From Marinisporobacter sp. (lineage in GTDB: Bacteria; Bacillota; Clostridia; Peptostreptococcales; Thermotaleaceae), in NCBI GenBank assembly GCA_025210525.1, contig JAOARP010000003.1, positions 21,575 to 85,574 on the forward strand: 64,000 nt of DNA. Reading direction: 5' to 3'. The notes under the pieces were generated by a model. It was given only the letters and a program-made list of their open reading frames with translations, had not been told where the DNA came from and ran no database searches. Numbering within the stretch: the stretch's first letter is position 1; every line of letters begins with the position of its first letter. Positions 9,357-18,484 of the stretch are shown here, in pieces. The translations under genes and the position numbers were made by a program.

Positions 9357-10274
9357 ATGTCAGATCATAAAAAATATTATTACTTAAAGCTAAAAGAAAA
9401 CTTTTTCGATACGGAAGAAATACAAGTATTAGAAGCTATGGAAAATGGCTACAAATACAGTAATCTACTCCTAAAGCTTTACTTGAAATCCTTAAAATAT
9501 GAAGGAGAAGTGCGTTTTAATGAATTTATCCCCTACAACGAAGAAATGATTGCAGCTGTTACACATATGGATATAGATACAGTAAGGGTAGCCCTAAGAA
9601 TCTTTAAACAACTGAGGCTTATAGAAATATTAGATGATGGAACCATATTTATGTTATCCATTCAAGATTTTATAGGAAAAACTAGTACAGAGGCTGAAAG
9701 GAAAAAAAGATATAGAAAAAAGATCGCAAAAGAAAAAAATAAGCTACTAACAGGACAAATGATGGACAAATGTCCAGACAAATGTCCGGACAATTTTGGG
9801 ACAAATATGGACAAAACTAAGACTTTTTTGGACAAACGTCCACCAGAGATAGAGATAGAGAAAGAGATAGAGATAGATTTAGAGACAGAGATAGAGAAAG
9901 AAAAGGGAGTACCACCAGCCCCCTATGAAAAAATCAAAAAACTTTTTAATGAAAACTGCATTCATCTAGCAAAGGTAAGATCTTTATCTCAAAATAGAAA
10001 AAAGCATTTACAAGCTAGGTGGAAACAATTTGATTATAACCTTGAGACCTTCAAAGAAATCTTTAAGAAAGTCAATAAAAGCGAATTTTGCAATGGGAGC
10101 AATAATAGAAAGTGGCAGGTGGATTTTGACTGGCTCATCAAAAATGATGAAAACATGGTGAAAGTCCTAGAAGGAAAATATGATTCAAAACCAGGATGGA
10201 GTGATGAAAATGCAAGAGATCCAAAAGACCATGAACAAAATGATCCATACACAGGAATTGGAATTAAGCTCTGA
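9357..10274 (+). CDS. Phage replisome organiser N-terminal domain protein (DnaD-like)
   Basis: 305 residues. Residues 1-125 (KYYYLKLKENFFDTEEIQ ... LRLIEILDDGTIFML ... SEAE-type linker with KRYRKKIAKEK) match the winged-helix N domain of phage replisome organisers. The middle is low complexity: two near-identical DKCPD units and a run of EIEIEK-type repeats coded by GAGATA units (9847-9905). The C-terminal part (about 195-275) is helical and resembles the DnaD C domain, with WQVDFDWLI near 255. RBS AGGAGGG is strong. The role would be to open a phage or plasmid origin and recruit the helicase loader, whose gene overlaps the 3' end by 65 bases. Confidence 0.85.
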   Translation: MSDHKKYYYLKLKENFFDTEEIQVLEAMENGYKYSNLLLKLYLKSLKYEGEVRFNEFIPYNEEMIAAVTHMDIDTVRVALRIFKQLRLIEILDDGTIFMLSIQDFIGKTSTEAERKKRYRKKIAKEKNKLLTGQMMDKCPDKCPDNFGTNMDKTKTFLDKRPPEIEIEKEIEIDLETEIEKEKGVPPAPYEKIKKLFNENCIHLAKVRSLSQNRKKHLQARWKQFDYNLETFKEIFKKVNKSEFCNGSNNRKWQVDFDWLIKNDENMVKVLEGKYDSKPGWSDENARDPKDHEQNDPYTGIGIKL

Positions 10275-11052
10275 TTATTGCCCTAAATGCAAGGGCAAAA
10301 AAAGCATGATCATCAACATCCTTGGAAAAAACAGAAAAGTTCCCGTTTTATGTAAATGTGAAAAAGAAGAATACGAAAGACAAAAGAACCTAGAGGAGAA
10401 TAAAGAAAAGCTCTATAAGCTACAAAGGCTTAGGGAACATAGCTTAATGGATGAAAGCTTCAAAAGCTGCACCTTTGAAAATTGGAAGCATGATAAAGAA
10501 AATGGGAAAATGTATAAAATAGGGGTAGCCTACTGCAATAGGTGGCAGGAGATGAAAAAGAAAAACATGGGGTTCACCTTCTGGGGTCCACCTGGAACAG
10601 GGAAAAGCTATCTAAGCTTTTGCATAGCCAATAGATTATTGAAAAGCTATGTCCCTGTCATTGCAATCTCTACTATAGGAATCATTAACCGAATTTATGA
10701 TAGCTATAAAAGATATGGAGAGAGTGGAGAAGTAGCGATTATCCATTCCCTAAAAAATGCAAACCTTTTGATTCTAGATGATTTAGGTGCTGAGTATACC
10801 TCCAAACTAGGAAAAGAAAAGCAAATTATCTATTCCATATTAGATGCAAGATATAGAGATAAAAAACCTGTTATCGTAACAACCAATTTAAACCTTAAGC
10901 AATTAAAAGAAAAGTTAAGAGGAAATGATGCTGTAGATCGGACTTATGATAGACTCCTAGAACTAGCCCCTCCTGTAGAAATAAAAGGAACCTCTAAAAG
11001 AATAGCTGTAGGGAAAGAAAAAACACAGATGATTAAGAATATGATTCACTAA
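10210..11052 (+). CDS. DnaC/DnaI-like helicase loader
   Basis: 280 residues. An N-terminal zinc-binding segment CPKCKGKK...CKCEKEE is followed by an AAA+ ATPase: Walker A GPPGTGKSY, Walker B NLLILDDLGAE, and a DRTYDRLLE segment carrying the arginine finger region. ATG 10210 is preferred over 10180 because GGAGTG lies eight bases before it. It should load the replicative helicase with the upstream organiser protein. The overlap with that gene signals translational coupling. No other phage genes (terminase, capsid, integrase) are nearby, so this pair looks stranded. Confidence 0.9.
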   Translation: MQEIQKTMNKMIHTQELELSSDYCPKCKGKKSMIINILGKNRKVPVLCKCEKEEYERQKNLEENKEKLYKLQRLREHSLMDESFKSCTFENWKHDKENGKMYKIGVAYCNRWQEMKKKNMGFTFWGPPGTGKSYLSFCIANRLLKSYVPVIAISTIGIINRIYDSYKRYGESGEVAIIHSLKNANLLILDDLGAEYTSKLGKEKQIIYSILDARYRDKKPVIVTTNLNLKQLKEKLRGNDAVDRTYDRLLELAPPVEIKGTSKRIAVGKEKTQMIKNMIH

Positions 11053-11087
11053 TCAAATAGCTTATGATTCTCCAAAATGAAAAGAAA

Positions 11088-11116
11088 TTGACAAATTAAT
11101 GGCAGCAGGATATTAT
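11088..11116 (+). promoter_or_regulatory. Promoter of the NHL-repeat gene
   Basis: TTGACA (11088-11093), 17-base spacer, TATTAT (11111-11116); lies in the gap after the helicase loader. Confidence 0.6.
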
Positions 11117-11127
11117 GATATTATAGT

Positions 11128-11175
11128 ACTCACCACGCCTCTTTTGAAAAAGCGTACCAAGGTGAGTCATTTTAT
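11128..11175 (+). promoter_or_regulatory. Leader hairpin followed by a T-rich tract
   Basis: ACTCACC (11128-11134) pairs with GGTGAGT (11161-11167), and ACGC with GCGT inside, leaving ACCAA unpaired on one side; then CATTTTATTTTAT. It lies between the promoter and the NHL-repeat gene, so it is either a leaky terminator from upstream or an attenuator. I do not match it to a known riboswitch class. Confidence 0.5.
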
Positions 11176-11209
11176 TTTATGGAGAAAAAGATGAGAAGGG
11201 AGATCAATA

Positions 11210-12955
11210 ATGAATTTTTCAAAGAAGAAAGTTATAGTTAGTACCATATTATTAACCGTGCAACTACTAGCAAGTAGTGTATATGCAGAGTTTGACAATC
11301 AATTTACAAAATTCCTTCCTAAAGGAAAACAGTATCATTTTGAATACGTTAGAGATGTAGAAACAGATTATAATGGCAATGTATATGTACAAGATTCAAA
11401 TGATCAATCTATTTATATAATAGATCCACTAGGCAATCAACGATCAAAGCTAGAATTAAAATCAGATGATGTATTTAAATATAAAGATATAGGTGGTATA
11501 GCAGTAGATCATAAAGGATTTATATACATAACAGACAAAAAGAATAATAAAATGCAAAAATATGACCCATCAGGAAAAATCCTATTAGAATTTGGACAAG
11601 AAGGAAAGCTTAACAAACCCAATGATGTAGAAGTAGACGGTGAGGGAAATATATATGTTGTAGATACAGGAAATAACCAGATCAAAAAATTTGATTCATC
11701 AGGAAATTTAGTAGCTACGTGGGGAAGCTTTGGGGACAAAAGTGGACACTTTAACAAGCCAAGTGATATAGCAGTAGATGATCAAGGAAATATGTATATA
11801 GCAGATACGGACAATAGCAGGGTACAAAAGCTTGATAATCAAGGAAACTTTTTACTAGAAATGAGTGTATCAAAACCAAATAGATTTACACCTATAAATG
11901 TTGAAGTAAGCAGTAAAGGATATATCTATGTTTTAGATGAAAATAATAGTCTTGTTGAAAAATTTGATGCATCTGGAAAGTTTATTTCAGAGTTCAAAAA
12001 ATATAAAGATAGCTGGTATAATGTCTGTGGAGTGGCAGTAGATCAGGAAGAAAATATTTATGTTGGAGATAGCGCATATAGAAGCATACATAAATTTAAT
12101 GGGATGGGGAATTACATCCTAGACTGGGGAAATTCAGATACAATAGGTGGAAAATTTGATTGTCCAATGGATATGACCATAGACATTAAAGGAAATATAT
12201 TTGTAGCAGATGAAGGAAATCAAAGAATACAGAAATTTAATGCTTCAGGAGACTATATACTAGAGTGGGGAAATCGCAAAGAAAAAGAAGAAAAGACATT
12301 TCTTGAACCTTGTGCAGTAGCAGTAGATGACGAGGGGAATGTGTATGTAATTGGGGGAGAAGGTAAAATATATAAATATGATACATACGGCAATTATCTA
12401 TTAGAATGGGGAGATGATCAGGAACGGGAATTACCAGGAAATTTTGATGATCCTTGTGATATTGCCATAGATCACGAACAAAATATATATGTGGCAGATA
12501 TGGAAAAGCGTAGCATACAGAAGTTTAATAAATCAGGAGAATTTTTACTTGAGTGGGGGAATAAAGAAGAAATAAAGCTAAAAGAACCAAGTGGTGTAGC
12601 AGTAGACGCATATAATCATATATATGTTTCTGATAGAAAAGAAAGCAAAATATACAAATATGATTCAAAGGGCAACTTTATTAGGCAATTTGGAAAGCTT
12701 GGATCAAATCCAGGAGAGTTTAAAAAACCAAGTGGCGTAGCAGTAGACAGCAAAGGAAATATATATGTAGTAGATTATGGAAATAAGAGAGTGCAAAAAA
12801 TTGATTCAGAAGGAAATTATTTAGCTGAATGGGTACTTTCAGAAGATGGACAAAATCTATTTAAGTTTCCCTATGGCATAGCAATAGATGATAAAGACAA
12901 TGTATATGTAGTAGATCGAGGTTATCATAGAATCATGTTTATAAGTGGTAAATAA
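11210..12955 (+). CDS. Secreted NHL-repeat beta-propeller protein
   Basis: 581 residues with a signal peptide (KKKVIVSTILLTVQLLASSVYA, cleavage after AYA-like VYA near residue 27). The rest is about 12 repeats of 40-46 residues with the pattern AVDxxGNIYVxDxxNxxIQKF...GNFLLEWG, which builds one or two six-bladed beta propellers. NHL propellers bind proteins, RNA or sugars and have no catalytic signature here. No anchor or sortase signal is visible, so the product is probably released or loosely bound to the cell surface. RBS AGGGAGA. It stands alone between a leader hairpin and a terminator repeat. Confidence 0.9.
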   Translation: MNFSKKKVIVSTILLTVQLLASSVYAEFDNQFTKFLPKGKQYHFEYVRDVETDYNGNVYVQDSNDQSIYIIDPLGNQRSKLELKSDDVFKYKDIGGIAVDHKGFIYITDKKNNKMQKYDPSGKILLEFGQEGKLNKPNDVEVDGEGNIYVVDTGNNQIKKFDSSGNLVATWGSFGDKSGHFNKPSDIAVDDQGNMYIADTDNSRVQKLDNQGNFLLEMSVSKPNRFTPINVEVSSKGYIYVLDENNSLVEKFDASGKFISEFKKYKDSWYNVCGVAVDQEENIYVGDSAYRSIHKFNGMGNYILDWGNSDTIGGKFDCPMDMTIDIKGNIFVADEGNQRIQKFNASGDYILEWGNRKEKEEKTFLEPCAVAVDDEGNVYVIGGEGKIYKYDTYGNYLLEWGDDQERELPGNFDDPCDIAIDHEQNIYVADMEKRSIQKFNKSGEFLLEWGNKEEIKLKEPSGVAVDAYNHIYVSDRKESKIYKYDSKGNFIRQFGKLGSNPGEFKKPSGVAVDSKGNIYVVDYGNKRVQKIDSEGNYLAEWVLSEDGQNLFKFPYGIAIDDKDNVYVVDRGYHRIMFISGK

Positions 12956-12962
12956 ATGATTG

Positions 12963-13008
12963 AAAAAAGGTAGAGTACTTCTTAAGGGGAAGGAAATATC
13001 TTTTTTTT
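12963..13008 (+). terminator. Loop-E-type terminator repeat, copy 3
   Basis: AAAGGTA/TATCTTT outer stem with one G-U pair, GAGTA facing GAAA, inner CTTC/GAAG stem with a longer loop, then eight T. Follows the NHL-repeat gene. Confidence 0.8.
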
Positions 13009-13075
13009 ACAATTCAAATATTATTTTTGATATAATAAAAATAAAGCAAATGATTCATAAAGGACGTGAAATGTT

Positions 13076-14017
13076 TTGACAAAGAAGCATGACTTTGATA
13101 TAGCATGGAAATCTATATTAGAAGCTTTTGAAATAGAAATCGTAGAATTGTTATTTCCAGAAATATTTGAAAAAATTGCATGGGAATTAGGAACTGAATC
13201 ATTAGATAAAGAATTACAAGAAATACAAAGAGAAATATTTGATAAGGATAGTAGTGAAACAATTATATCAGATAAAATTATAAAAGTAAGGCTGAAAAAT
13301 GAAGAAAGTAAAATATTGTTTATCCATGTGGAAGTACAAAGCTATAGTAGTGGACATGAAGTTTTTGGAGAAAGAATGTTTAGATACTTCTATAGGATAT
13401 GGGATAAATTTAGATATAAATATGAAGATTATTCAGAAATAGTAGCAGCAGCCATATATACCTATAAAGGAAATCGAGGGAAAGATAAAAAATATGTATA
13501 TAAACTACCAGAGATGAAAAAAGAAATATTAGTATACAATTTTAGAACCATAGATGTAGAAAAAATCAAGTTTGAAAATATAAGTAAAGACAATCCATTA
13601 AAATTAGTTTTTAAAATGGCAAAAAGGCTATTAGAAATAGGTGCTACAGACGAAGAAATATACAAGACGAAAATAGAATTAGCAGAAGAATTAAGAGGTT
13701 ATGACAAAGTAAAAAATAACGAGCAGATCAAGGCTTTAGTAGATTTTTTAGAATATCTATTCTTAATTCAAGACCCAATATTAGAGAGTAAATATGAATC
13801 ATATAAAAAAGCAATGGGAGGTGTATTTGATATGAGTATTGATGAGATAAGAAAAATACACTACACACAAAAAGGAAGAGAAGAAGGCGAAAGGAAAAAA
13901 GCAATTAAAATAGCTAAAAACTTATTAAAAATGGGATTAGATATTGAACAAGTAGCGAAGGCTTCAGAACTTGGTGTAGAAGAAGTAGAAGAGATCAAAA
14001 AGAAAATGATTCATTAA
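13076..14017 (+). CDS. Rpn-family recombination-promoting nuclease/putative transposase
   Basis: 313 residues with a TTG start after an AGGACG-like RBS. The N-terminal two thirds show the PD-(D/E)XK layout of Rpn proteins: FDIAWKSILEAFEIEIVELLFPE, then an aspartate strand (IISDKIIKVRL) and the HVEVQ strand with the Rpn-type ExQ. RMFRYFYRIWDKF follows. The C-terminal 50 residues are a highly charged helix pair (LLKMGLDIEQVAKASELGVEEVEEIKKK) that reads as a small helix-turn-helix. Rpn enzymes cut DNA and promote RecA-independent recombination. The 3' end with its terminator is duplicated at 23045-23275. Confidence 0.85.
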   Translation: MTKKHDFDIAWKSILEAFEIEIVELLFPEIFEKIAWELGTESLDKELQEIQREIFDKDSSETIISDKIIKVRLKNEESKILFIHVEVQSYSSGHEVFGERMFRYFYRIWDKFRYKYEDYSEIVAAAIYTYKGNRGKDKKYVYKLPEMKKEILVYNFRTIDVEKIKFENISKDNPLKLVFKMAKRLLEIGATDEEIYKTKIELAEELRGYDKVKNNEQIKALVDFLEYLFLIQDPILESKYESYKKAMGGVFDMSIDEIRKIHYTQKGREEGERKKAIKIAKNLLKMGLDIEQVAKASELGVEEVEEIKKKMIH

Positions 14018-14069
14018 TATCCATAATTATAAAGGTAGAGTACTTCTAAGGAAGGAAATATCTTTTTTT
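13813..14069 (+). repeat. Rpn 3' end plus terminator, full copy
   Basis: The last about 200 bases of the Rpn gene and its terminator hairpin recur, with a small internal deletion and some substitutions, at 23045-23275. The homology runs through the stop codon and hairpin. Confidence 0.85.
14031..14069 (+). terminator. Loop-E-type terminator repeat, copy 4
   Basis: AAAGGTA/TATCTTT outer stem with a G-U pair, GAGTA opposite GAAA, CTTC-TAAG-GAAG tip, then seven T. Follows the Rpn gene. Confidence 0.82.
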
Positions 14070-14275
14070 ATTATGTAATAAAATCATTTTTGAAAGAATT
14101 CCTAGAAATATTCCAAATGAAAAATAGCAAAAAATAAACACTCATAGGATTATACAAAATGTAGAGATGAAAAGAAAAAATAAGAAAAAAGCTAAACGAA
14201 CGGCAAAATTTTACAAAATTTTTAAATCTGATTGATTATAATGATCATAGAAAACAGAAGATCGAGGAGGAAGTT

Positions 14276-15241
14276 ATGGGAATAAAAAGTGAAAGAAGAG
14301 AATTATTAGGACTTTTTCATATATTAGGAGTTATGGTATTAGGAAGCTGTATAATCAGCATTTTAGCTCTTATGCAGTCAAATGTCTTAAAGCTAGAACC
14401 TATTGAATTTATCATAGAAATATTAGGAGTGGCTAAACTTTTTGGTATTTTTATTATAATTTTTTCTATGATCAATATGAAGCAAAATCATCCAGAAAAA
14501 TTAATACAAAATATTTTTAAAAAGGGCTGGTATTTTATTATTCTAAATATAGGATTGTTAGGGTATTACTTTGTCATAAATCATATGAAAATTGATCCGT
14601 TAGCTATAGGCTCTTCTTTTGATGCTTTTTTTTATTCAATTCCTATGACCACTATATGGTTGAATAATAAATTTTTAGATTCAGATAGGAAGATTGCATG
14701 GCAAAAGGCATGTGGTACATATAATGAACTTGAGAGTAAAAATACTTATTTATGGAGATTTAAGATTAATTTTTCAAGTCTAGAAAAACATTTTACAAGA
14801 GGGGATATATTAAAATATTCAAATTTTTGGGAAGGGCAAATATTTACATTAATATTTATTGGAATGATCGCTTTTACTCAGGAATTCCATGCATTTTTTC
14901 TACTTCTTTTGATCAAGCCAATTTTATTTTTGATTGATTTTTTATTGAATTTAGTAGTTTCTTTAGAAGGAGAGTGTACAGGATTTTATAAAAAAACAAA
15001 GGGACGAAGCGGAGGCAGCTACTATTATATATACATTATTACTAATTACGAAAAAAAGATGGAAATTAAATTGACAACAGATGAGGAATTATTTTTTGAC
15101 GAAGGAAGTTATGTAAAAGTATATTATACCCTTTTTTCAAAATATATATTGAAATATCACCTATCTTCAAAATGTGAAACATCCAACCGTGGTTTCAGGG
15201 CTTTTTCTATAAAAAATGAAAGCAAGAATATAAAATTATAA
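14276..15241 (+). CDS. Membrane protein of unknown function
   Basis: 321 residues, RBS AGGAGG. Hydrophobic segments near residues 8-30, 42-62, 78-98 and a longer one at 190-230 (FTLIFIGMIAF...FFLLLLIKPILFLIDFLLNLVV) give four to five membrane helices, with a soluble loop at 110-185 rich in tryptophan and a C-terminal soluble domain of about 90 residues (GSYYYIYIITNYEKKMEIKL) that looks like a small beta domain. I do not recognise the family. Single gene between an Rpn and an AlbA_2 gene; no terminator repeat follows it. Confidence 0.7.
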   Translation: MGIKSERRELLGLFHILGVMVLGSCIISILALMQSNVLKLEPIEFIIEILGVAKLFGIFIIIFSMINMKQNHPEKLIQNIFKKGWYFIILNIGLLGYYFVINHMKIDPLAIGSSFDAFFYSIPMTTIWLNNKFLDSDRKIAWQKACGTYNELESKNTYLWRFKINFSSLEKHFTRGDILKYSNFWEGQIFTLIFIGMIAFTQEFHAFFLLLLIKPILFLIDFLLNLVVSLEGECTGFYKKTKGRSGGSYYYIYIITNYEKKMEIKLTTDEELFFDEGSYVKVYYTLFSKYILKYHLSSKCETSNRGFRAFSIKNESKNIKL

Positions 15242-15336
15242 GAATTACCAATAAATACAACGATCGAACAGTGGTAGAACCTATATCTAATAAAGTGTAT
15301 AATATAGAAAAAGATAAGATAAAGGTGGAAATATAA

Positions 15337-16737
15337 ATGACCTTATTGCAGCAAATTCAAAGAGGAGAAAATAAAAAAATAGAGTTTAAAGAAAAATTTC
15401 CGGATTCTTTAAAAATTATCAAAACAGCCATAGCTTTTTCAAATGGAGCAGGTGGAAAGCTCATTATTGGTATAAAAGATAAAATCAATGAAATCGTAGG
15501 AATAAAAGATGATGAAGTCATAGAATTACCAGACCGAATAGCGAATATTATTTATGATAGTTGTTATCCAAATATTATTCCAGAAATTTATATTACCAAC
15601 ATAGAAGGAAAAAATCTATTAGTAATGGAAATTTTCCCAGGAAACTTAAAACCCTACTATATAAAAAGCAAAGGGAAAAGAAAAGGGACATATATTAGAG
15701 TAGGAGCTACCAATAAATTAGCAGATGAAGAAATGCTATTAGAACTAGAAAGACAGAAAAGAAATATTTCATTTGATGAAGAGATCCTATATGATTATAA
15801 TTTAAAAAATGCTGATTTAGAAGATCTAATGAAAGATTTAAGTAGTTTTTTAGACAAAGAGATCAATCAAAGAAGTCTTTTAAACCTTAAATTGTTAAAA
15901 GAAGAGAATGGAACCATTTATCCAACAAGAGCTATTGCAATCTTATTAGGTGATAAAGAACTATTTGAATATGCTAGAATAAAATGTGCAAGATTTAAAG
16001 GAAATGATGTAGGAGAATTTATAGACCAAAAGGAATTTACTGGACCCCTCTATGAACAAATTGAAAATGCTATGAATTTTGGTAAAATCTATATAAAAAA
16101 AGCAGGAAAAATTGAAGGAATACAAAGAACAGATACCTATGAAATCCCTATGATCGCTGTAAGAGAGGCAATTATCAATGCAGTTATTCATAGAGACTAT
16201 AGTATTTCAGGTTCAGATATAAAATTTGCAATATTTGATGATCGAATAGAAATCATATCACCAGGATATTTACCAAAGACACTAGATATAGAAGACATAA
16301 AAATGGGTCGATCGGAAATCCGCAATAAAGTTTTAGCAAGAGTATTCAAAGAACTAAGATTCATAGAGCAGTGGGGAACTGGAATAAGAAGGATTTTATC
16401 TGCTTGTAAAAGTGCAGGATTAAAAGAACCTATATTTGTAGAGTCGGGCATGTTTGTAAAAGCGGGGATTTATAAAAAAGAAACTAGGGATAAAGTAGCG
16501 ATAAGTAGCGATAAAGTAGCGATAAGTAGCGATAAATTCAATGAAAAAGAATTGATCATCCTACAATACGTTAAAGAAAATGGTAGAATTACTAACGCTA
16601 TTGCCAGAAAAATAACAGGATTATCATCAGCTGGGGTACGAAAAGTTATAGCGAAATTAGTAAATAAAGACTTCCTTGAAGCCATAGGCGAAAGAAAAAG
16701 TAGATATTATATATTGATGGACAGAACAAAAGAGTGA
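15337..16737 (+). CDS. AlbA_2 (Schlafen-like) ATP-binding/DNA-binding protein, copy 1
   Basis: 466 residues, RBS AAAGGTGG. N-terminal AlbA_2 domain (residues 5-130): ENKKIEFKEKFPDSLKI, then FSNGAGGKLIIGIKD and the GTYIRVGATN strand. A GHKL-like ATPase segment follows (VREAIINAVIHRDYS near 275; WGTGIRRIL near 350). A repeated linker carrying two copies of DKVAISS comes before a C-terminal winged helix (GRITNAIARKITGLSS). These proteins (often annotated RecG-like) are thought to bind nucleic acid and sometimes act in defence or regulation. The start and both domains are complete. Confidence 0.85.
   Translation: MTLLQQIQRGENKKIEFKEKFPDSLKIIKTAIAFSNGAGGKLIIGIKDKINEIVGIKDDEVIELPDRIANIIYDSCYPNIIPEIYITNIEGKNLLVMEIFPGNLKPYYIKSKGKRKGTYIRVGATNKLADEEMLLELERQKRNISFDEEILYDYNLKNADLEDLMKDLSSFLDKEINQRSLLNLKLLKEENGTIYPTRAIAILLGDKELFEYARIKCARFKGNDVGEFIDQKEFTGPLYEQIENAMNFGKIYIKKAGKIEGIQRTDTYEIPMIAVREAIINAVIHRDYSISGSDIKFAIFDDRIEIISPGYLPKTLDIEDIKMGRSEIRNKVLARVFKELRFIEQWGTGIRRILSACKSAGLKEPIFVESGMFVKAGIYKKETRDKVAISSDKVAISSDKFNEKELIILQYVKENGRITNAIARKITGLSSAGVRKVIAKLVNKDFLEAIGERKSRYYILMDRTKE
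16489..16536 (+). repeat. 21-base in-frame tandem repeat
   Basis: Two exact copies of a 21-base unit beginning GATAAAGTAGCGATAAG (16489-16509 and 16510-16530) and a partial third encode DKVAISS repeats in the linker of the AlbA_2 protein. Being a multiple of three, copy-number change would alter linker length without frameshift. Confidence 0.9.
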
Positions 16738-16780
16738 AAAATGGTTTGGCGTTTATAGATGAAATTAAGATAAAAGATGA

Positions 16781-16821
16781 AAAAGATAGAGTACTTCTAA
16801 GGGAGGAAATATCTTTTTTTT
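16781..16821 (+). terminator. Loop-E-type terminator repeat, copy 5
   Basis: Same family; the inner stem is CTTC/GGAG, a G-U variant that keeps pairing and so supports an RNA role. Followed by eight T. Confidence 0.82.
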
Positions 16822-17090
16822 ATTTTATTCATTACTTAATAATTAAAGAATTTGTTCAAAGTAAAAAAGCGCATAAAAATATTTTTTTAGAATGATTGGA
16901 ATCATGAACTAGGCATGAAGGAGGAGAAGTTGCATAATTAAATAGAGCGTATGTTCTGTTAATGTAAACAAAATTTGAAAGAGCGCATTTAAAGAGGATC
17001 AAGTAGGATATATCAAGATGTGGAAGCTTAATATCTATAGTAAAAAGATAGAATTTTTCAAACACTTTTGATTATATAAGAAAATAATGA
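16822..17090. other. Gap with no recognised gene
   Basis: About 270 AT-rich bases between a terminator repeat and the inverted repeat before the next gene. There is an AGGAGG-like stretch near 16920 but it opens only a stop-limited frame. Probably decayed sequence. Confidence 0.5.
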
Positions 17091-17133
17091 TACAACAAAA
17101 CCGAACGAATAAAATACGTTCGGTTTTGTTGTA
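17091..17133. promoter_or_regulatory. Perfect 17-base inverted repeat before the frameshifted AlbA_2 gene
   Basis: Arms TACAACAAAACCGAACG and its complement with a nine-base loop. It ends 20 bases before the ATG, leaving just the RBS outside. It could be a terminator-like attenuator, an operator, or a mobile-element end. The core CGTTCGGTT recurs downstream of the gene (18503, 18523) and again at 20297 and 20319. Confidence 0.75.
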
Positions 17134-17153
17134 CTTAAAAGGAGTGATCGTCC

Positions 17154-18484
17154 ATGTTGGAACTATTCATACAAGGGGAAACAAAATATATAGAATATAA
17201 AAAAGAATATACAAAGACTCTATTAAAAACTATTTCTGCGTTTGCTAATTATCATGATGGTTATATTATTATTGGTATTGATGATTTCGGAAATATAATT
17301 GGTGTAGATAATTCTGATTCTGTAAGATTAAGCATAGAAAATGCTGTTAATGACAATATTATACCAAAGCCATACTATGAAATAGAATGTAGAAAAAGGA
17401 ATGGTAAATATGTGGTCATTGTAAAAGTTTTTAAAGGAGATAATACACCTATACAATCAATAACAAAGCATACAAGAGAATGGACACATCAACTGTAGCT
17501 GTTGATAAATTTGGATTTGAAGACTTAATTTTGAGAGGCAGAAATTTAAGCTATGAATCATTACCTTATAAAGAAGAAGCTCTTCATTTTCATATACTAG
17601 GAGATAAACTAAGAAAAAAATTAAATATAAGTATAATATCAGATGATATTTTAAAGTCTTTAGAACTAATTATAAAAAATGAATATACAAATGCAGCAGC
17701 GTTATTATCTGATGATAATCCCCTTCTAAATGCAAATGTTGCACTCATTAGATTTGATGGAGATTCAGTTTTAAATATTAAAGATCGAACTGTTTTGTCT
17801 AGTAGATCTATTATAGATCAGTTTGATGAATGCATGAACTTTTATTCAAAGCACATCAATACTCGCGAAATCATTGAAGGAGCTTACAGAAAAACTATTG
17901 AGGATATTCCCAAAGTAGCATATAGGGAAGCAGTTGCCAATGCAATTGTTCATAGAGATTATTCAAGACGTGGGGAAATAAAAGTTGAGATTTTTGATAA
18001 TAGGGTCGAAATAGTATCTCCAGGCGGTTTGCCTGTAGGTATTTCAGAAGAAGAATATTTAGATGGCAAAATATCAATACCTAGAAATAAAGTAATATCC
18101 GATATTTTCCTAAGAATTGGTATAATCGAAAGGCTAGCAACAGGAATCAGAAGGATTAAAGAATACTATAAAGATAGCCCTGTCAATCCAAGCTTTGAGA
18201 TTAGTGAAAATACTATTAAAGTAATTTTACCAAATATAAATAGTAACTCTAGAGAAACGGATTTTATGAATACAAGGAAAATGTTAATAGATGAACTCAT
18301 TGGCAATGAAAAATCAATTGTTCAATATATACTAAGAGAAGGCAGTATTACTAGAAGAAAAGCAGAAACTATTCTTTCATTAAAAAAGACACAAACCATT
18401 TCCTTGCTCAATACATTGCAAGAAAAAGGTATCGTTATCAAAGTAGGAAGTGGAAAAGGAACCAAATATATTTTAAATGAATAG
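17154..18484 (+). pseudogene. AlbA_2 (Schlafen-like) ATP-binding protein, copy 2, frameshifted
   Basis: Reads as one protein of about 443 residues broken by a one-base loss near 17450. The N part (QGETKYIEYKKEYTKTLLK, then ISAFANYHDGYIIIGIDDFG) runs to GDNTP. There the frame goes off, while the next frame continues YTINNKAYKRMDTSTV and the full ATPase-like core (AYREAVANAIVHRDYSRRG, ERLATGIRRIK) and a C-terminal winged helix. The junction CACCTATAC has no slippery heptamer, so a mutation or a base-call error is more likely than programmed shifting. Good RBS (AAAAGGAGTGATCG). Distinct in sequence from the copy 1.4 kb upstream. Confidence 0.8.

Noticed and set aside
9357..11052. Intact prophage
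   Set aside because: Only the replication organiser and loader are present; no integrase, terminase, capsid, tail or lysis genes were found in the flanks.
17430..17500. Programmed frameshift in the AlbA_2 gene
   Set aside because: The junction lacks a slippery heptamer, stop-codon pause or downstream structure; mutation or base-call error is simpler.
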